From assembly GCA_016278325.1 (NCBI GenBank), contig JADQCB010000017.1:25188-89187 (forward strand): a stretch of DNA of 64,000 nucleotides, read 5' to 3'. Made by a program: the position numbers and the translations under genes. The notes beneath the pieces are model-generated. The model saw only the letters and a program-made list of their open reading frames with translations. It did no database searches and was not told the DNA's origin. This document shows positions 32,002 to 39,664 of the stretch, piece by piece (position 1 is the first letter of the stretch; every line of letters starts with the position of its first letter). The stretch comes from Actibacterium sp. Lineage in GTDB: Bacteria > Pseudomonadota > Alphaproteobacteria > Rhodobacterales > Rhodobacteraceae.

Positions 32002-32918
32002 CACCGCAAGCGATGCGCTGGATCACCACCTTTCTCGAGGCGCAGGCGGCCGAACTGGACGCCGCCGCCAACACGCAGACGGCCTATGCGCGCGACCTGA
32101 AGGATTTCGCCGGCTGGCTGGAGGCGCGCGACACCGACATGGCCGACGCCGCCCGCGCCGACATCGAAGCCTACCTGGTGTTCTGCGACGCCCAGGGGCT
32201 GGCGGTGGCGACCCGCGCCCGGCGCCTGTCGGCGATCCGCCAGCTTTACCGCTTTGCCTATGAAGAGGGGTGGCGCGGCGACAATCCTGCATTGCAGATC
32301 AGGGGGCCGGGCCGCGCGCAGCGCCTGCCGGCCACCTTGACCCATGACGAGGTGGACCGGTTGCTGGCGGCGGCCGGAACCGGACGCGACAAGCTGCGCG
32401 ATACCTGCCTCATGCAGCTTCTCTACGCCACGGGCATGCGGGTCAGCGAACTTGTCTCGCTTCCGGTGGCGGCGGCACGGGGCGATCCGCGGATGCTGCT
32501 GATCCGCGGCAAGGGCGGCAAGGAACGCATGGTGCCGCTGTCGCCGCCGGCGCGGGTCGCGCTGCGCGACTGGCTGGCAGAGCGCGATGCCGCCGAGGCA
32601 CGCGCCGAGGCGGCCGGCAAACGCGCCAGCGCCTTCCTGTTCCCCTCGCGCGGGAAATGCGGGCACCTGACGCGGATGCGCTTTCACGGGCTGGTCAAGG
32701 CCTTCGCCCTGCGCGCCGGCATGGATCCGGGCCGGGTATCGCCGCACACCCTGCGCCATGCCTTCGCGACGCATCTTCTGGCCGGCGGCGCGGATCTGCG
32801 GGCGATCCAGACGCTGCTGGGCCATGCCGATCTTTCCACGACCGAGATCTATACCCATGTGCTGGACGCGCGTCTGAGGGCGCTGGTGCTGGACCATCAC
32901 CCGCTGGCGCGCGATTGA
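31998..32918 (+). CDS. xerD: Tyrosine recombinase XerD
   Basis: Site-specific recombinase that resolves chromosome dimers at dif with XerC. The 306-residue product has the N-terminal SAM-like core-binding domain and all catalytic residues: Arg148 (GMRVSE), Lys172 (GKGGKE), His250 and Arg253 (HTLRHAFATH), His276 (LGHADLS) and the nucleophile Tyr285 (TEIYTH). Size and the LSTTEIYTHV ending are those of the chromosomal XerD, not a phage integrase. Coupled to the upstream secreted protein by a 4-nt overlap. Confidence 0.92.
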   Translation: MTPQAMRWITTFLEAQAAELDAAANTQTAYARDLKDFAGWLEARDTDMADAARADIEAYLVFCDAQGLAVATRARRLSAIRQLYRFAYEEGWRGDNPALQIRGPGRAQRLPATLTHDEVDRLLAAAGTGRDKLRDTCLMQLLYATGMRVSELVSLPVAAARGDPRMLLIRGKGGKERMVPLSPPARVALRDWLAERDAAEARAEAAGKRASAFLFPSRGKCGHLTRMRFHGLVKAFALRAGMDPGRVSPHTLRHAFATHLLAGGADLRAIQTLLGHADLSTTEIYTHVLDARLRALVLDHHPLARD

Positions 32919-32984
32919 GCGCCCCCTTGAACCGGTCGCCGCCGCCGACCATAAGATTGCCGGGAACGCATTCGGGACCAGACA

Positions 32985-34292
32985 ATGGAAAACACCCCAA
33001 TTTTCGATACGGCATTCTGGCTGACATGCGGCGGGATCGTGCTGCTGCTGGTGCTTTCGGCCTTCTTCTCGGGCTCGGAAACCGCGCTGACCGCGGCCTC
33101 GCGCGGGAAGCTGCGGGCGCAGGCCGACAAGGGCTCGAAAGGGGCGCAGGCGGCCCTGGCCGTCACCGAGGACAATGAGCGGCTGATCGGCTCGGTCCTG
33201 CTGGGCAACAACCTGGTCAACATCATGTCGGCGGCGCTGGCCACGGCCCTGTTCACGCGGCTCTTCGGCGACTCCGGCGTGGCCCTGGCCACCCTGGTGA
33301 TGACGCTGCTGGTTCTGGTCTTCGCCGAGGTTCTGCCCAAGACCTATGCCATCACCAGCCCCGAGACCGCGGCCGCGCGCGTGGCGACGCCGATCCGGCT
33401 GATCGTGTTGCTGTTCTCGCCGCCGGTGGCGGCGGTGCGCCTGCTGGTGCGCGGGATTCTTGCGCTGTTCGGGGTCAAGACCGACCCGAACAGCCATATC
33501 CTGGCGGTGCGCGAGGAAATCGCCGGCGCCCTGCAACTGGGCCATTCGGAGGGTGTCGTCGAGAAGGAGGACCGCGATCGCATCCTCGGGGCGCTGGACC
33601 TGGGCGACCGGACGGTGGAAGAGATCATGCTCCACCGTTCCAAGATCGAGATGCTGGACGCCAGCGAGGATCCCGAGATTCTGCTGTCGCGCTGCCTCGA
33701 AAGCCCGCATACCCGCCTGCCCGTGTTCCGCGACGAACCCGAGAACATCGTCGGCGTCATCCACGCAAAGGATCTGTTGCGGGCGATGAACAAGCTGATG
33801 CGCGGGCCCGAGGCCTCGCCCGACGCGCTTGGTTCGTTCAGGATCCTCGATGTCGCGATGAAACCCTATTTCGTCCCCGAAACCACGACGCTCGACGACC
33901 AGATGCGCGAATTCCTGCGCCGGCACACGCATTTCGCCCTGGTGGTGGACGAATATGGCGCATTGCAGGGGCTGATCACGCTGGAGGACATCCTCGAAGA
34001 GATCGTGGGCGAGATCACCGACGAGTTCGACCCCGATTCCGAACATGCGATCGTCACCTCGGAGGACGAGGGCCATTTCATCGTCGATGGTGCGATGACG
34101 ATCCGCGATCTGAACCGCGCCACCGACTGGAACCTGCCCGATGACGAGGCGAACACGGTGGCCGGGCTGGTCATCCACGAGGCGCAGGCGATCCCGAACG
34201 AGGGGCAGGTCTTCAATTTCCACGGCTTCCGCTTCGAGGTCTGCAGCCGCAAGGACAACCGCATCACCAAGCTCAAGATCCGGCCCCTGTAA
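32985..34292 (+). CDS. CorC/HlyC-family membrane protein with CBS domains
   Basis: A 435-residue protein with an N-terminal DUF21 (CNNM-type) membrane domain of four helices (residues about 10-180, including SAFFSGSETALTAASR), then two CBS domains (TRLPVFRDEPENIVGVIHAKDLL and FALVVDEYGALQGLITLEDILEEIVGEI) and a C-terminal CorC/HlyC transporter-associated domain. Relatives affect Mg2+ or Co2+ efflux; the exact ion is unknown. A single gene after xerD (66-nt gap), convergent with the HerA-like gene. Confidence 0.9.
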   Translation: MENTPIFDTAFWLTCGGIVLLLVLSAFFSGSETALTAASRGKLRAQADKGSKGAQAALAVTEDNERLIGSVLLGNNLVNIMSAALATALFTRLFGDSGVALATLVMTLLVLVFAEVLPKTYAITSPETAAARVATPIRLIVLLFSPPVAAVRLLVRGILALFGVKTDPNSHILAVREEIAGALQLGHSEGVVEKEDRDRILGALDLGDRTVEEIMLHRSKIEMLDASEDPEILLSRCLESPHTRLPVFRDEPENIVGVIHAKDLLRAMNKLMRGPEASPDALGSFRILDVAMKPYFVPETTTLDDQMREFLRRHTHFALVVDEYGALQGLITLEDILEEIVGEITDEFDPDSEHAIVTSEDEGHFIVDGAMTIRDLNRATDWNLPDDEANTVAGLVIHEAQAIPNEGQVFNFHGFRFEVCSRKDNRITKLKIRPL

Positions 34293-34313
34293 GCCCGAAC
34301 CGGAACGCCGCGC

Positions 34314-35828
34314 TCAGCGCCCCTTGAACAGCGTGCCGAAAAGACCTCGCAGGATGCGCCGTCCGGTGGTGCCCTTCAACTCCTTCACCAGGGCCGATCC
34401 CAGGGCCGCGCCGAGCGAATCCGCGCCCGGCGCCTCTGGCCGCGCGCGACCGCCCGAATAGCGTCGGGCGGCGTTGAATTCCCGGTCCTGCGATTGCGTC
34501 TGCGCAGCCTGCTCCGCCGCCCTCGCCGCGGCCGCGGCCCGTTCCAGCAGCACCTCATGCGCCGAATCCCTGTCAATGGAGCGGTCGTATTTCGCCGCCA
34601 TCTCCGAGGCGGCCATCAGCGCCGCCCTGGCTTCCGCGCCGATCGGCCCGAGCATCGAGGATGGCGGTCGGATCAGCGTCCGTTCCACCATGCCGGGCAC
34701 GCCCTTTTCCTCCAGCATCGAGGTCACGGCCTCGCCGGTGCCGACCTCGCGGATCGCCTCTTCGGTCGAAAAGCGCGGATTCTCGCGATAGGTGCGCGCG
34801 GCCTGCTGCAACTGGGCGCGGTCATTGGCGGTGAAGGCGCGCAGCGCGTGCTGAACCCGGTTGCCGAGCTGGCCCAGCACATCGGCGGGCACATCGCCCG
34901 GGTGCTGGGTGATGAAATAGACCCCGACCCCCTTGGAACGGATCAGCCGTGCGACCTGCTCGACCTTGTCGATCAGCGCCTTCGGGGCATCCTCGAACAG
35001 AAAATGCGCCTCGTCGAAGAAGAAAACCAGCCTTGGCTTGTCCGGGTTCCCGATCTCGGGCAGCGTTTCGAACAGTTCCGACAGAAGCCACAGCAGGAAT
35101 GTGGCGTAAAGCCGGGGCGCTTCCATCAGCTGATCGGCGGCCAGGATGTTCACCTGCCCGCGCCCGTCGGGCGCCAGCCGCATCAGGTCGGCCAGGTCGA
35201 GCGCCGGCTCGCCGAACAGATGCGCACCGCCCTGGTTTTCCAGCACCAGCAATCGCCGCTGGATCGCCCCGATCGAGGCGGTCGAGACATTGCCATAGCG
35301 CAGCGACAGATCCTCGCGGTTCTCGCCCACCCAGACCAGCAGGGACTGGAGATCCTTCAGATCCAGCAGCGCGAGCCCCTGCTCGTCGGCGACGCGAAAA
35401 GCGATGTTGACCACGCCCTCCTGCGCCTCGGTCAGTTCCAGCAGGCGCGACAGCAGCAACGGCCCCAACTCGGCCACCGTCGCGCGAATCGGGTGTCCCT
35501 GCTGCCCGAACAGATCCCAGAACGTGACCGGGAATGCGCTGTAGCGCAGATCGAGCCCGATGGTCGCCGCGCGTTTCATGAACGCCTCGTGCAGCTTGAA
35601 CCCGGCCGATCCGGCCGCCCCGATCCCGGACACGTCCCCCTTGACGTCGGACAGGAACACCGGAACGCCCGCGGCCGAGAACCCCTCGGCCAGGATTTGC
35701 AGCGTCACCGTCTTGCCGGTGCCCGTCGCCCCGGCGATCAGCCCGTGCCGGTTGGCCAGGTCCAGGCGCAGATATTGCGGCAGGCCATGATTCACACCGC
35801 CGCCGCCAAGGAATATACCGTTATCCAC
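34314..35828 (-). CDS. HerA-like ATPase (DUF853 family)
   Basis: A 504-residue cytosolic P-loop ATPase of the FtsK/HerA superfamily: GATGTGKTVT is Walker A near residue 33, LVFFFDEAHFLF is Walker B, and the QHPGDVP sensor and LGQLGNRVQHALR regions follow. Family members (E. coli YjgR type) are DNA-translocase-like with no known role. Start chosen as GTG at 35828, because AAGGAG is 7 nt before it; an in-frame TTG at 35861 lacks a site. A C-terminal coiled-coil-like Ala-rich stretch (AAAAARAAEQAAQ) precedes the basic end. Confidence 0.85.
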   Translation of the reverse strand: MDNGIFLGGGGVNHGLPQYLRLDLANRHGLIAGATGTGKTVTLQILAEGFSAAGVPVFLSDVKGDVSGIGAAGSAGFKLHEAFMKRAATIGLDLRYSAFPVTFWDLFGQQGHPIRATVAELGPLLLSRLLELTEAQEGVVNIAFRVADEQGLALLDLKDLQSLLVWVGENREDLSLRYGNVSTASIGAIQRRLLVLENQGGAHLFGEPALDLADLMRLAPDGRGQVNILAADQLMEAPRLYATFLLWLLSELFETLPEIGNPDKPRLVFFFDEAHFLFEDAPKALIDKVEQVARLIRSKGVGVYFITQHPGDVPADVLGQLGNRVQHALRAFTANDRAQLQQAARTYRENPRFSTEEAIREVGTGEAVTSMLEEKGVPGMVERTLIRPPSSMLGPIGAEARAALMAASEMAAKYDRSIDRDSAHEVLLERAAAAARAAEQAAQTQSQDREFNAARRYSGGRARPEAPGADSLGAALGSALVKELKGTTGRRILRGLFGTLFKGR

Positions 35829-35875
35829 GCATGTCTCCTTCGCCCCACCCTGCCGTGCCAAAATACATTCTTAAC

Positions 35876-35978
35876 CCGCTTGCGCCAGACTGGTTCATGC
35901 CGCCGCGGGATTTCTTTCGCGGTGGCAGGACTTCCTCCCTGTCAGACTGGCCGCGCCGCATGGCGTGGCCCTTTTTTT
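35876..35978 (+). ncRNA. Candidate small RNA A
   Basis: Inferred transcript of about 100 nt; the start is uncertain (a TACATT -10-like box at 35864-35869 has no clear -35). It would fold into a 9-bp hairpin (35899-35907 with 35918-35926), then a single-stranded linker containing CTTCCTCCCT, then the terminator hairpin at 35949-35970. The UUCCUCCC linker is complementary to Shine-Dalgarno sequences, as in several alphaproteobacterial regulatory RNAs. Confidence 0.4.
35949..35978 (+). terminator. Strong intrinsic terminator
   Basis: GGCCGCGCC at 35949-35957 pairs with GGCGTGGCC at 35962-35970 (9 bp, one G-U pair, loop GCAT), followed by one C and seven T (35972-35978). It is the best-formed terminator in the window. 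Confidence 0.8.
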
Positions 35979-36017
35979 GCCCGGCCGGATACCGATTTAT
36001 GGGTAGGATTTTCCATG

Positions 36018-36046
36018 TTGACGGGTGGGGGCAAACTCCGTAGCGT
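36018..36046 (+). promoter_or_regulatory. Candidate promoter of small RNA B
   Basis: TTGACG at 36018-36023, a 17-bp spacer and TAGCGT at 36041-36046. The -35 is near perfect and the -10 weak. It points to the terminator at 36095. Confidence 0.35.
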
Positions 36047-36052
36047 CGCTTT

Positions 36053-36125
36053 CAATCAACGCTTCGGCCAGTCCGACAGGGAAATCATGACATGAAAGGG
36101 GGCCGCCCGACGGCCCCTTTTCTTT
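36053..36125 (+). ncRNA. Candidate small RNA B
   Basis: Inferred transcript of about 73 nt from the promoter at 36018-36046 to the terminator at 36095-36125. It begins in GCTTTCAATCAACGC and has no start codon with a ribosome-binding site. It ends 120 nt before the IalB-family gene, so a role as a leader of that gene is excluded if termination is efficient. Confidence 0.4.
36095..36125 (+). terminator. Strong intrinsic terminator
   Basis: GGGGCCG at 36099-36105 pairs with CGGCCCC at 36111-36117 (7 GC pairs, loop CCCGA), extended by three A-T pairs and one G-U pair at the base, and followed by TTTTCTTT (36118-36125). Confidence 0.8.
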
Positions 36126-36245
36126 GCCCGCGGACGCCCCTGATCGGCGAAACCCGGCCGGCCCATCCGGTTTTCGGCCTGACAGCCGCCCGTGCCCATG
36201 TTAGAGCATTCCCGTGGACCGCAAGAGAAAATCTTAAGGAATGAC

Positions 36246-36917
36246 ATGCGCGATATCTTCACGACCCTGAGCTGCCTTGCCGCGCTTGCACTGGCGGCGC
36301 CGGCCATGGCGCAGCAGACCGACGCAACGTCCGATACCGCAGCACCGGCCGATACCGCAGCACCGGCCGATACCGCAGCACCGGCCGATACCGCAGCGCC
36401 GACCGACGGACAGGCCGCGGATCCGACGCTTTCGATGGCCGAGGAAACGGCAAAGGACGGCGTGGGCCAGCCCTATGTCAAGCAGACCTTCGAGGCCTGG
36501 GACCTGCGTTGCGTCCGCGTCCCGGAGGGGCAACAGGAACCCTGCCAGCTGTATCAACTGCTTTCGGACTCGCAGGGCAACGCGGTTGCCGAGATCAGCG
36601 TTTTCCCGTTGCAAGAGGGCCAGGCGGTTGCCGGCGCGACGATCGCAACGCCGCTGGAAACCCTGCTGACCAAGCGTCTGCGCCTTCAGGTGGATGACGG
36701 GCCGGTCAAGCGCTATGAATTCACCTGGTGCAGCCAGACCGGGTGTTTCGCGCGCATCGGGCTGACCGCCGAGGATCTTGCCAGCTTCAAGCGTGGCGTG
36801 CAGGCCAGCCTGACGATCACCCCGCTCGCCGCGCCCGACCAGGATGTCGAACTCAACGCCTCGCTCTCGGGATTCACCGCCGGGTTCGAAGCATTGCAGG
36901 CGACCACGCCCGAGTAA
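36246..36917 (+). CDS. Invasion-associated locus B (IalB) family protein
   Basis: Secreted protein of 223 residues with a signal peptide cleaved after APAMAQ. After a repeated DTAAPA linker (residues about 30-55) comes the IalB domain: YVKQTFEAWDLRCVR, a first Cys pair in LRC and EPCQLY, and WCSQTGCFARIGLT with a second pair, so two disulfides in the periplasm are likely. The family is best known from Bartonella but is common in free-living alphaproteobacteria, where its role is unclear. ATG at 36246 with AAGGA 5 nt upstream. A strong terminator follows. Confidence 0.87.
   Translation: MRDIFTTLSCLAALALAAPAMAQQTDATSDTAAPADTAAPADTAAPADTAAPTDGQAADPTLSMAEETAKDGVGQPYVKQTFEAWDLRCVRVPEGQQEPCQLYQLLSDSQGNAVAEISVFPLQEGQAVAGATIATPLETLLTKRLRLQVDDGPVKRYEFTWCSQTGCFARIGLTAEDLASFKRGVQASLTITPLAAPDQDVELNASLSGFTAGFEALQATTPE
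36333..36404. repeat. 18-nt tandem repeat inside the IalB-family gene
   Basis: Four head-to-tail copies of an 18-nt unit (GATACCGCAGCACCGGCC); the first three are identical and the fourth differs at two bases. They encode DTAAPA repeated, a likely flexible linker. Copy number may vary between strains by slippage. Confidence 0.85.
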
Positions 36918-36941
36918 GCGCCCCCTGCACCATTCACACGA

Positions 36942-36970
36942 AACGCCGCCCGGACCGGGCGGCGTTTTTC
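36942..36970 (+). terminator. Intrinsic terminator after the IalB-family gene
   Basis: AACGCCGCCCG at 36942-36952 pairs with CGGGCGGCGTT at 36956-36966 around a 3-nt loop; a T5 tract overlaps its base. It lies between two convergent genes and may serve both, though the T-tract favours the plus strand. Confidence 0.8.
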
Positions 36971-36999
36971 GTTCCGACAGCCTTGCCCCAGGGCTGAGA

Positions 37000-38208
37000 T
37001 CAGATGCGACGCAGCGCCAGCACCGCATTCAGCCCGCCGAAGGCGAAGGCATTGGACAGTGCAACCTCGACCTGCGCCTCTCGCGCCTCGTTCGGCACCA
37101 CGTCGAGCGAGCATTCCGGGTCGAACTCCTGATAGCCGATGGTGGGGGCAATCACCCCGTCCCTCAGCGCCATGATGCAGGCCAGAAGCTCGACCGCGCC
37201 GGTGCCGCCGATCAGGTGACCGTGCATCGACTTGGTCGAGGAAATCATCAGGTCGTCGGCATGGGCGCCGAACACATCGGCCACGGCGGCGCATTCGGTC
37301 TTGTCATTGGCGGCGGTGCCGGTGCCGTGGGCGTTGATGTAGCCTACCTTTTCGAACGGAACCCCGGCATCGCGCACCGCCCCGGAAATGGCACGGGCCG
37401 CGCCCTGTTTCGAGGGCATCACGATATCGGCGGCGTCCGATGTCATGGCAAACCCCACGACCTCGGCCAGGATCTCGGCACCGCGGGCGCGGGCGTGTTC
37501 ATATTCCTCGAACACGAAAATCGCCGCGCCCTCGCCCTGGACCATCCCGTTGCGGTTGGCACTGAACGGGCGGCAGGCGTCACGCGACATCACGCGCAGA
37601 CCTTCCCAGGCCTTGATGCCGCCGAAACACAGCATCGACTCGGCCCCGCCGGTGACCATCACCCGGCTGGCACCGCAGCGCACCAGTTGGAACGCCTGGC
37701 CCATCGCGTGGTTGGACGAGGAACAGGCCGTGGAAACCGTAAAACTGGGGCCTTTCAGGTTGTATTCCATCGAAACGTGGCTGGTCGCCGCGTTGTTCAT
37801 CAGCTTGGGGACCACGAAGGGATGCACCCGGTTCTTGCCATCTTCATAGACCGAGCGGTAATTCTCATCCAGCGTGTTCATTCCGCCGCCAGAGGTGCCC
37901 AGAACCACGCCGGCCTCGGCGGCCAGTTGCCCCGAAAAGGTCAGCCCCGACTGTTCGATCGCCTCGCGCGCGGCCAGCAGCGCGAACTGGGTGAAGCGAT
38001 CGTAAAGCGCGATCTTCTGGCGGTTGAAATGGTCTTCGGGGTGATAGCCGGTCACCTGCCCGCCGATCCGGATCGACAGCCGCTCGACATCGCGCATCAC
38101 CAGGTCACCGATGCCACAGCGCCCCTCGCGCATCGCCTCCAGCGTCGGGGCGACCCCGTGGCCAAGCGAATTGATCGTGCCCTGGCCAGTGATGACAACG
38201 CGTTTCAT
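37000..38208 (-). CDS. Beta-ketoacyl-ACP synthase II-type enzyme
   Basis: Condensing enzyme of 402 residues that extends acyl-ACP with malonyl-ACP. The Cys-His-His triad is intact: Cys162 in STACSSSNHA, His294 in NAHGTGT and His329 in KSMHGHLIGGTG. The sequence is less like housekeeping FabF (usually beside acpP) than like specialised KAS II. It overlaps the acyl carrier protein gene by 4 nt, and lpxD lies just upstream, so a lipid A or other special acyl chain is a plausible product. Not certain. Confidence 0.85.
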   Translation of the reverse strand: MKRVVITGQGTINSLGHGVAPTLEAMREGRCGIGDLVMRDVERLSIRIGGQVTGYHPEDHFNRQKIALYDRFTQFALLAAREAIEQSGLTFSGQLAAEAGVVLGTSGGGMNTLDENYRSVYEDGKNRVHPFVVPKLMNNAATSHVSMEYNLKGPSFTVSTACSSSNHAMGQAFQLVRCGASRVMVTGGAESMLCFGGIKAWEGLRVMSRDACRPFSANRNGMVQGEGAAIFVFEEYEHARARGAEILAEVVGFAMTSDAADIVMPSKQGAARAISGAVRDAGVPFEKVGYINAHGTGTAANDKTECAAVADVFGAHADDLMISSTKSMHGHLIGGTGAVELLACIMALRDGVIAPTIGYQEFDPECSLDVVPNEAREAQVEVALSNAFAFGGLNAVLALRRI

Positions 38209-38471
38209 GCCTTCTGTTCGGCCACCAACCGCTCCACCGCGGCGACGATCGCCGCGACCGAGGAAATGTCGAAATCGCTTTCACCGGGATCGTTCGCGTT
38301 GAACGGAACCTCGATATCGAACGCCTCTTCGATCGCGAAGATCGCCTCGACCAGACCCATGCTGTCGATTCCCAGATCCTCCAGGCTGTTGTCCAGCCCC
38401 ACATCCGCGGGCTCCAATACAGCCTGCTCGGCGATGATCTCAACGACCTTCTGCCGGACCGTGTCTGACAT
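38205..38471 (-). CDS. Dedicated acyl carrier protein
   Basis: An 88-residue acidic carrier protein. The phosphopantetheine Ser is residue 37 in EDLGIDSMGL; Met replaces the usual Leu after Ser. The stretch FDIEVPFNANDPGESDFDISSV is longer than the corresponding part of AcpP. AGGAG lies 8 nt before the ATG. Overlap with the KAS gene by 4 nt and the lpxD gene next to it point to a special-purpose ACP and not the general one. It recalls the long-loop AcpXL carriers of rhizobia, but this is inference. Confidence 0.85.
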   Translation of the reverse strand: MSDTVRQKVVEIIAEQAVLEPADVGLDNSLEDLGIDSMGLVEAIFAIEEAFDIEVPFNANDPGESDFDISSVAAIVAAVERLVAEQKA

Positions 38472-38503
38472 GCGGCGTCTCCTGCTTCCGCGTTGCAGAG
38501 GAT

Positions 38504-39595
38504 TTAGTCTTTCTGGCCGGGCTTTGAAACCGCTTTTTGCAATGCCGCCACCTGCGCGAAAAGTCGCGGCAAGCGGCGCAGCGCCTTGTAGCCTTCCACA
38601 TGGGTTTCCATCTTGACCGCCGGATAGCCCATCATCGCGCGCCCGGCCGGCACATTCGAAAGGATCTTGGTGCCGCCGCCGGCCACCACGTCGTCGCCGA
38701 CCAGCAGGTTGTCGGCAACCCCCACCTGGCCGCCCAGCACGACCCGGTCGCCCAGAGTGGTCGATCCGGCAATTCCCACCAGCGCGGCGAACAGGCAATC
38801 CTTGCCCACCACCACGTTGTGGGCAAGATGAACCAGGTTGTCGATCTTGGTGCCGTCGCCCACGCGCGTGTCGCGAATGGTGCCGCGGTCGATCGCCGCA
38901 TTCGCCCCCAGTTCCACGTCATCGCCGATCGTGACCGACCCCAGCGAATGGATGCGGACCCATTGCTGGCGCGCGACCTCGGTCGCCTGGCCCATGGATT
39001 CGCGGACCGTTTCCACCGTCGATTTCTCGGGCGTCACGAAGGACATGCCGTCGGCCCCGATCACCGCGCCCGGCTGCGCGATGAACCGCGCGCCGATTCG
39101 CACCCTTGGCCCCACGGTCACCCGGGTCAGCAACAGCGCGTCGTCGCCGATCCGGGCATCCTCGGACAGGACGCAATGCGCCGCGATGCGGGCGTTGTCA
39201 CCGATCCGGACCCGCGGCCCGATCACCGCGAACGGGCCGATCGCGGCATTGCGGCCGATCTGGGCGGACGGGTCGATGACGGCCGAGGGGTGGCAGCCCG
39301 GCGCGATCCCGGGACCGGGGTCCAGCGCCGCCGTCAGCCCGGCCATGGCGTAACGCGGCCGCTGCACATAGATTGCCGCCTCAAGCCCGAGCGCGCGCCA
39401 ATCCGCCCCCTCCCACAAGATCGCGGCGCGGGCCGTGCCGCTGGCCAGACCTTCGGCATATTTCGGATCCATCGCCAGCGCCAGCGCGGTGGCGTCGGCA
39501 TCTGCGGGCTCGGCGGCGCGGTCGATGCGCAGGTCTGTCGCACCCTCGGCACGCGCCCCCAGCGCATCGGCGATCTGCTTGACGGTGTGGCTCAT
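38504..39595 (-). CDS. lpxD: UDP-3-O-acylglucosamine N-acyltransferase
   Basis: Third step of lipid A synthesis: transfers a 3-hydroxyacyl chain from ACP to the amino group of UDP-3-O-acyl-glucosamine in the cytosol. The 363-residue product has an N-terminal uridine-binding domain, then a left-handed parallel beta-helix of hexapeptide repeats (IGRNAA, IGDNAR, IGDDAL and so on) with the catalytic His in the LVHLAHNVVVG block, and a C-terminal helix. GAGGGG is upstream. It stands apart from lpxA/lpxB, beside the ACP-KAS pair. Confidence 0.94.
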   Translation of the reverse strand: MSHTVKQIADALGARAEGATDLRIDRAAEPADADATALALAMDPKYAEGLASGTARAAILWEGADWRALGLEAAIYVQRPRYAMAGLTAALDPGPGIAPGCHPSAVIDPSAQIGRNAAIGPFAVIGPRVRIGDNARIAAHCVLSEDARIGDDALLLTRVTVGPRVRIGARFIAQPGAVIGADGMSFVTPEKSTVETVRESMGQATEVARQQWVRIHSLGSVTIGDDVELGANAAIDRGTIRDTRVGDGTKIDNLVHLAHNVVVGKDCLFAALVGIAGSTTLGDRVVLGGQVGVADNLLVGDDVVAGGGTKILSNVPAGRAMMGYPAVKMETHVEGYKALRRLPRLFAQVAALQKAVSKPGQKD

Positions 39596-39664
39596 CCAAT
39601 CCCCTCTTGCGGTTCTGTCCGGCGCCGCGTCAAAGCGCGCGGCCCGACCGATCCCGCCGGAGAA

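Larger units (their letters stand above)
35829..36245. other. Divergent gap with two plus-strand terminators
   Basis: A 417-nt gap between two divergent genes. It holds a plus-strand hairpin (35899-35926), an intrinsic terminator (35949-35978), a promoter-like pair (36018-36046) and a second intrinsic terminator (36095-36125). No protein gene is convincing. The terminators cannot belong to the flanking genes, so the gap probably encodes small RNAs. An open frame of 70 codons from 35831 is rejected elsewhere. Confidence 0.6.

Noticed and set aside
35831..36043. A 70-codon plus-strand frame in the divergent gap
   Set aside because: It runs through two GC hairpins and a T7 tract, with Trp/Arg/Pro-rich content unlike real genes; a structured RNA explains the region better.
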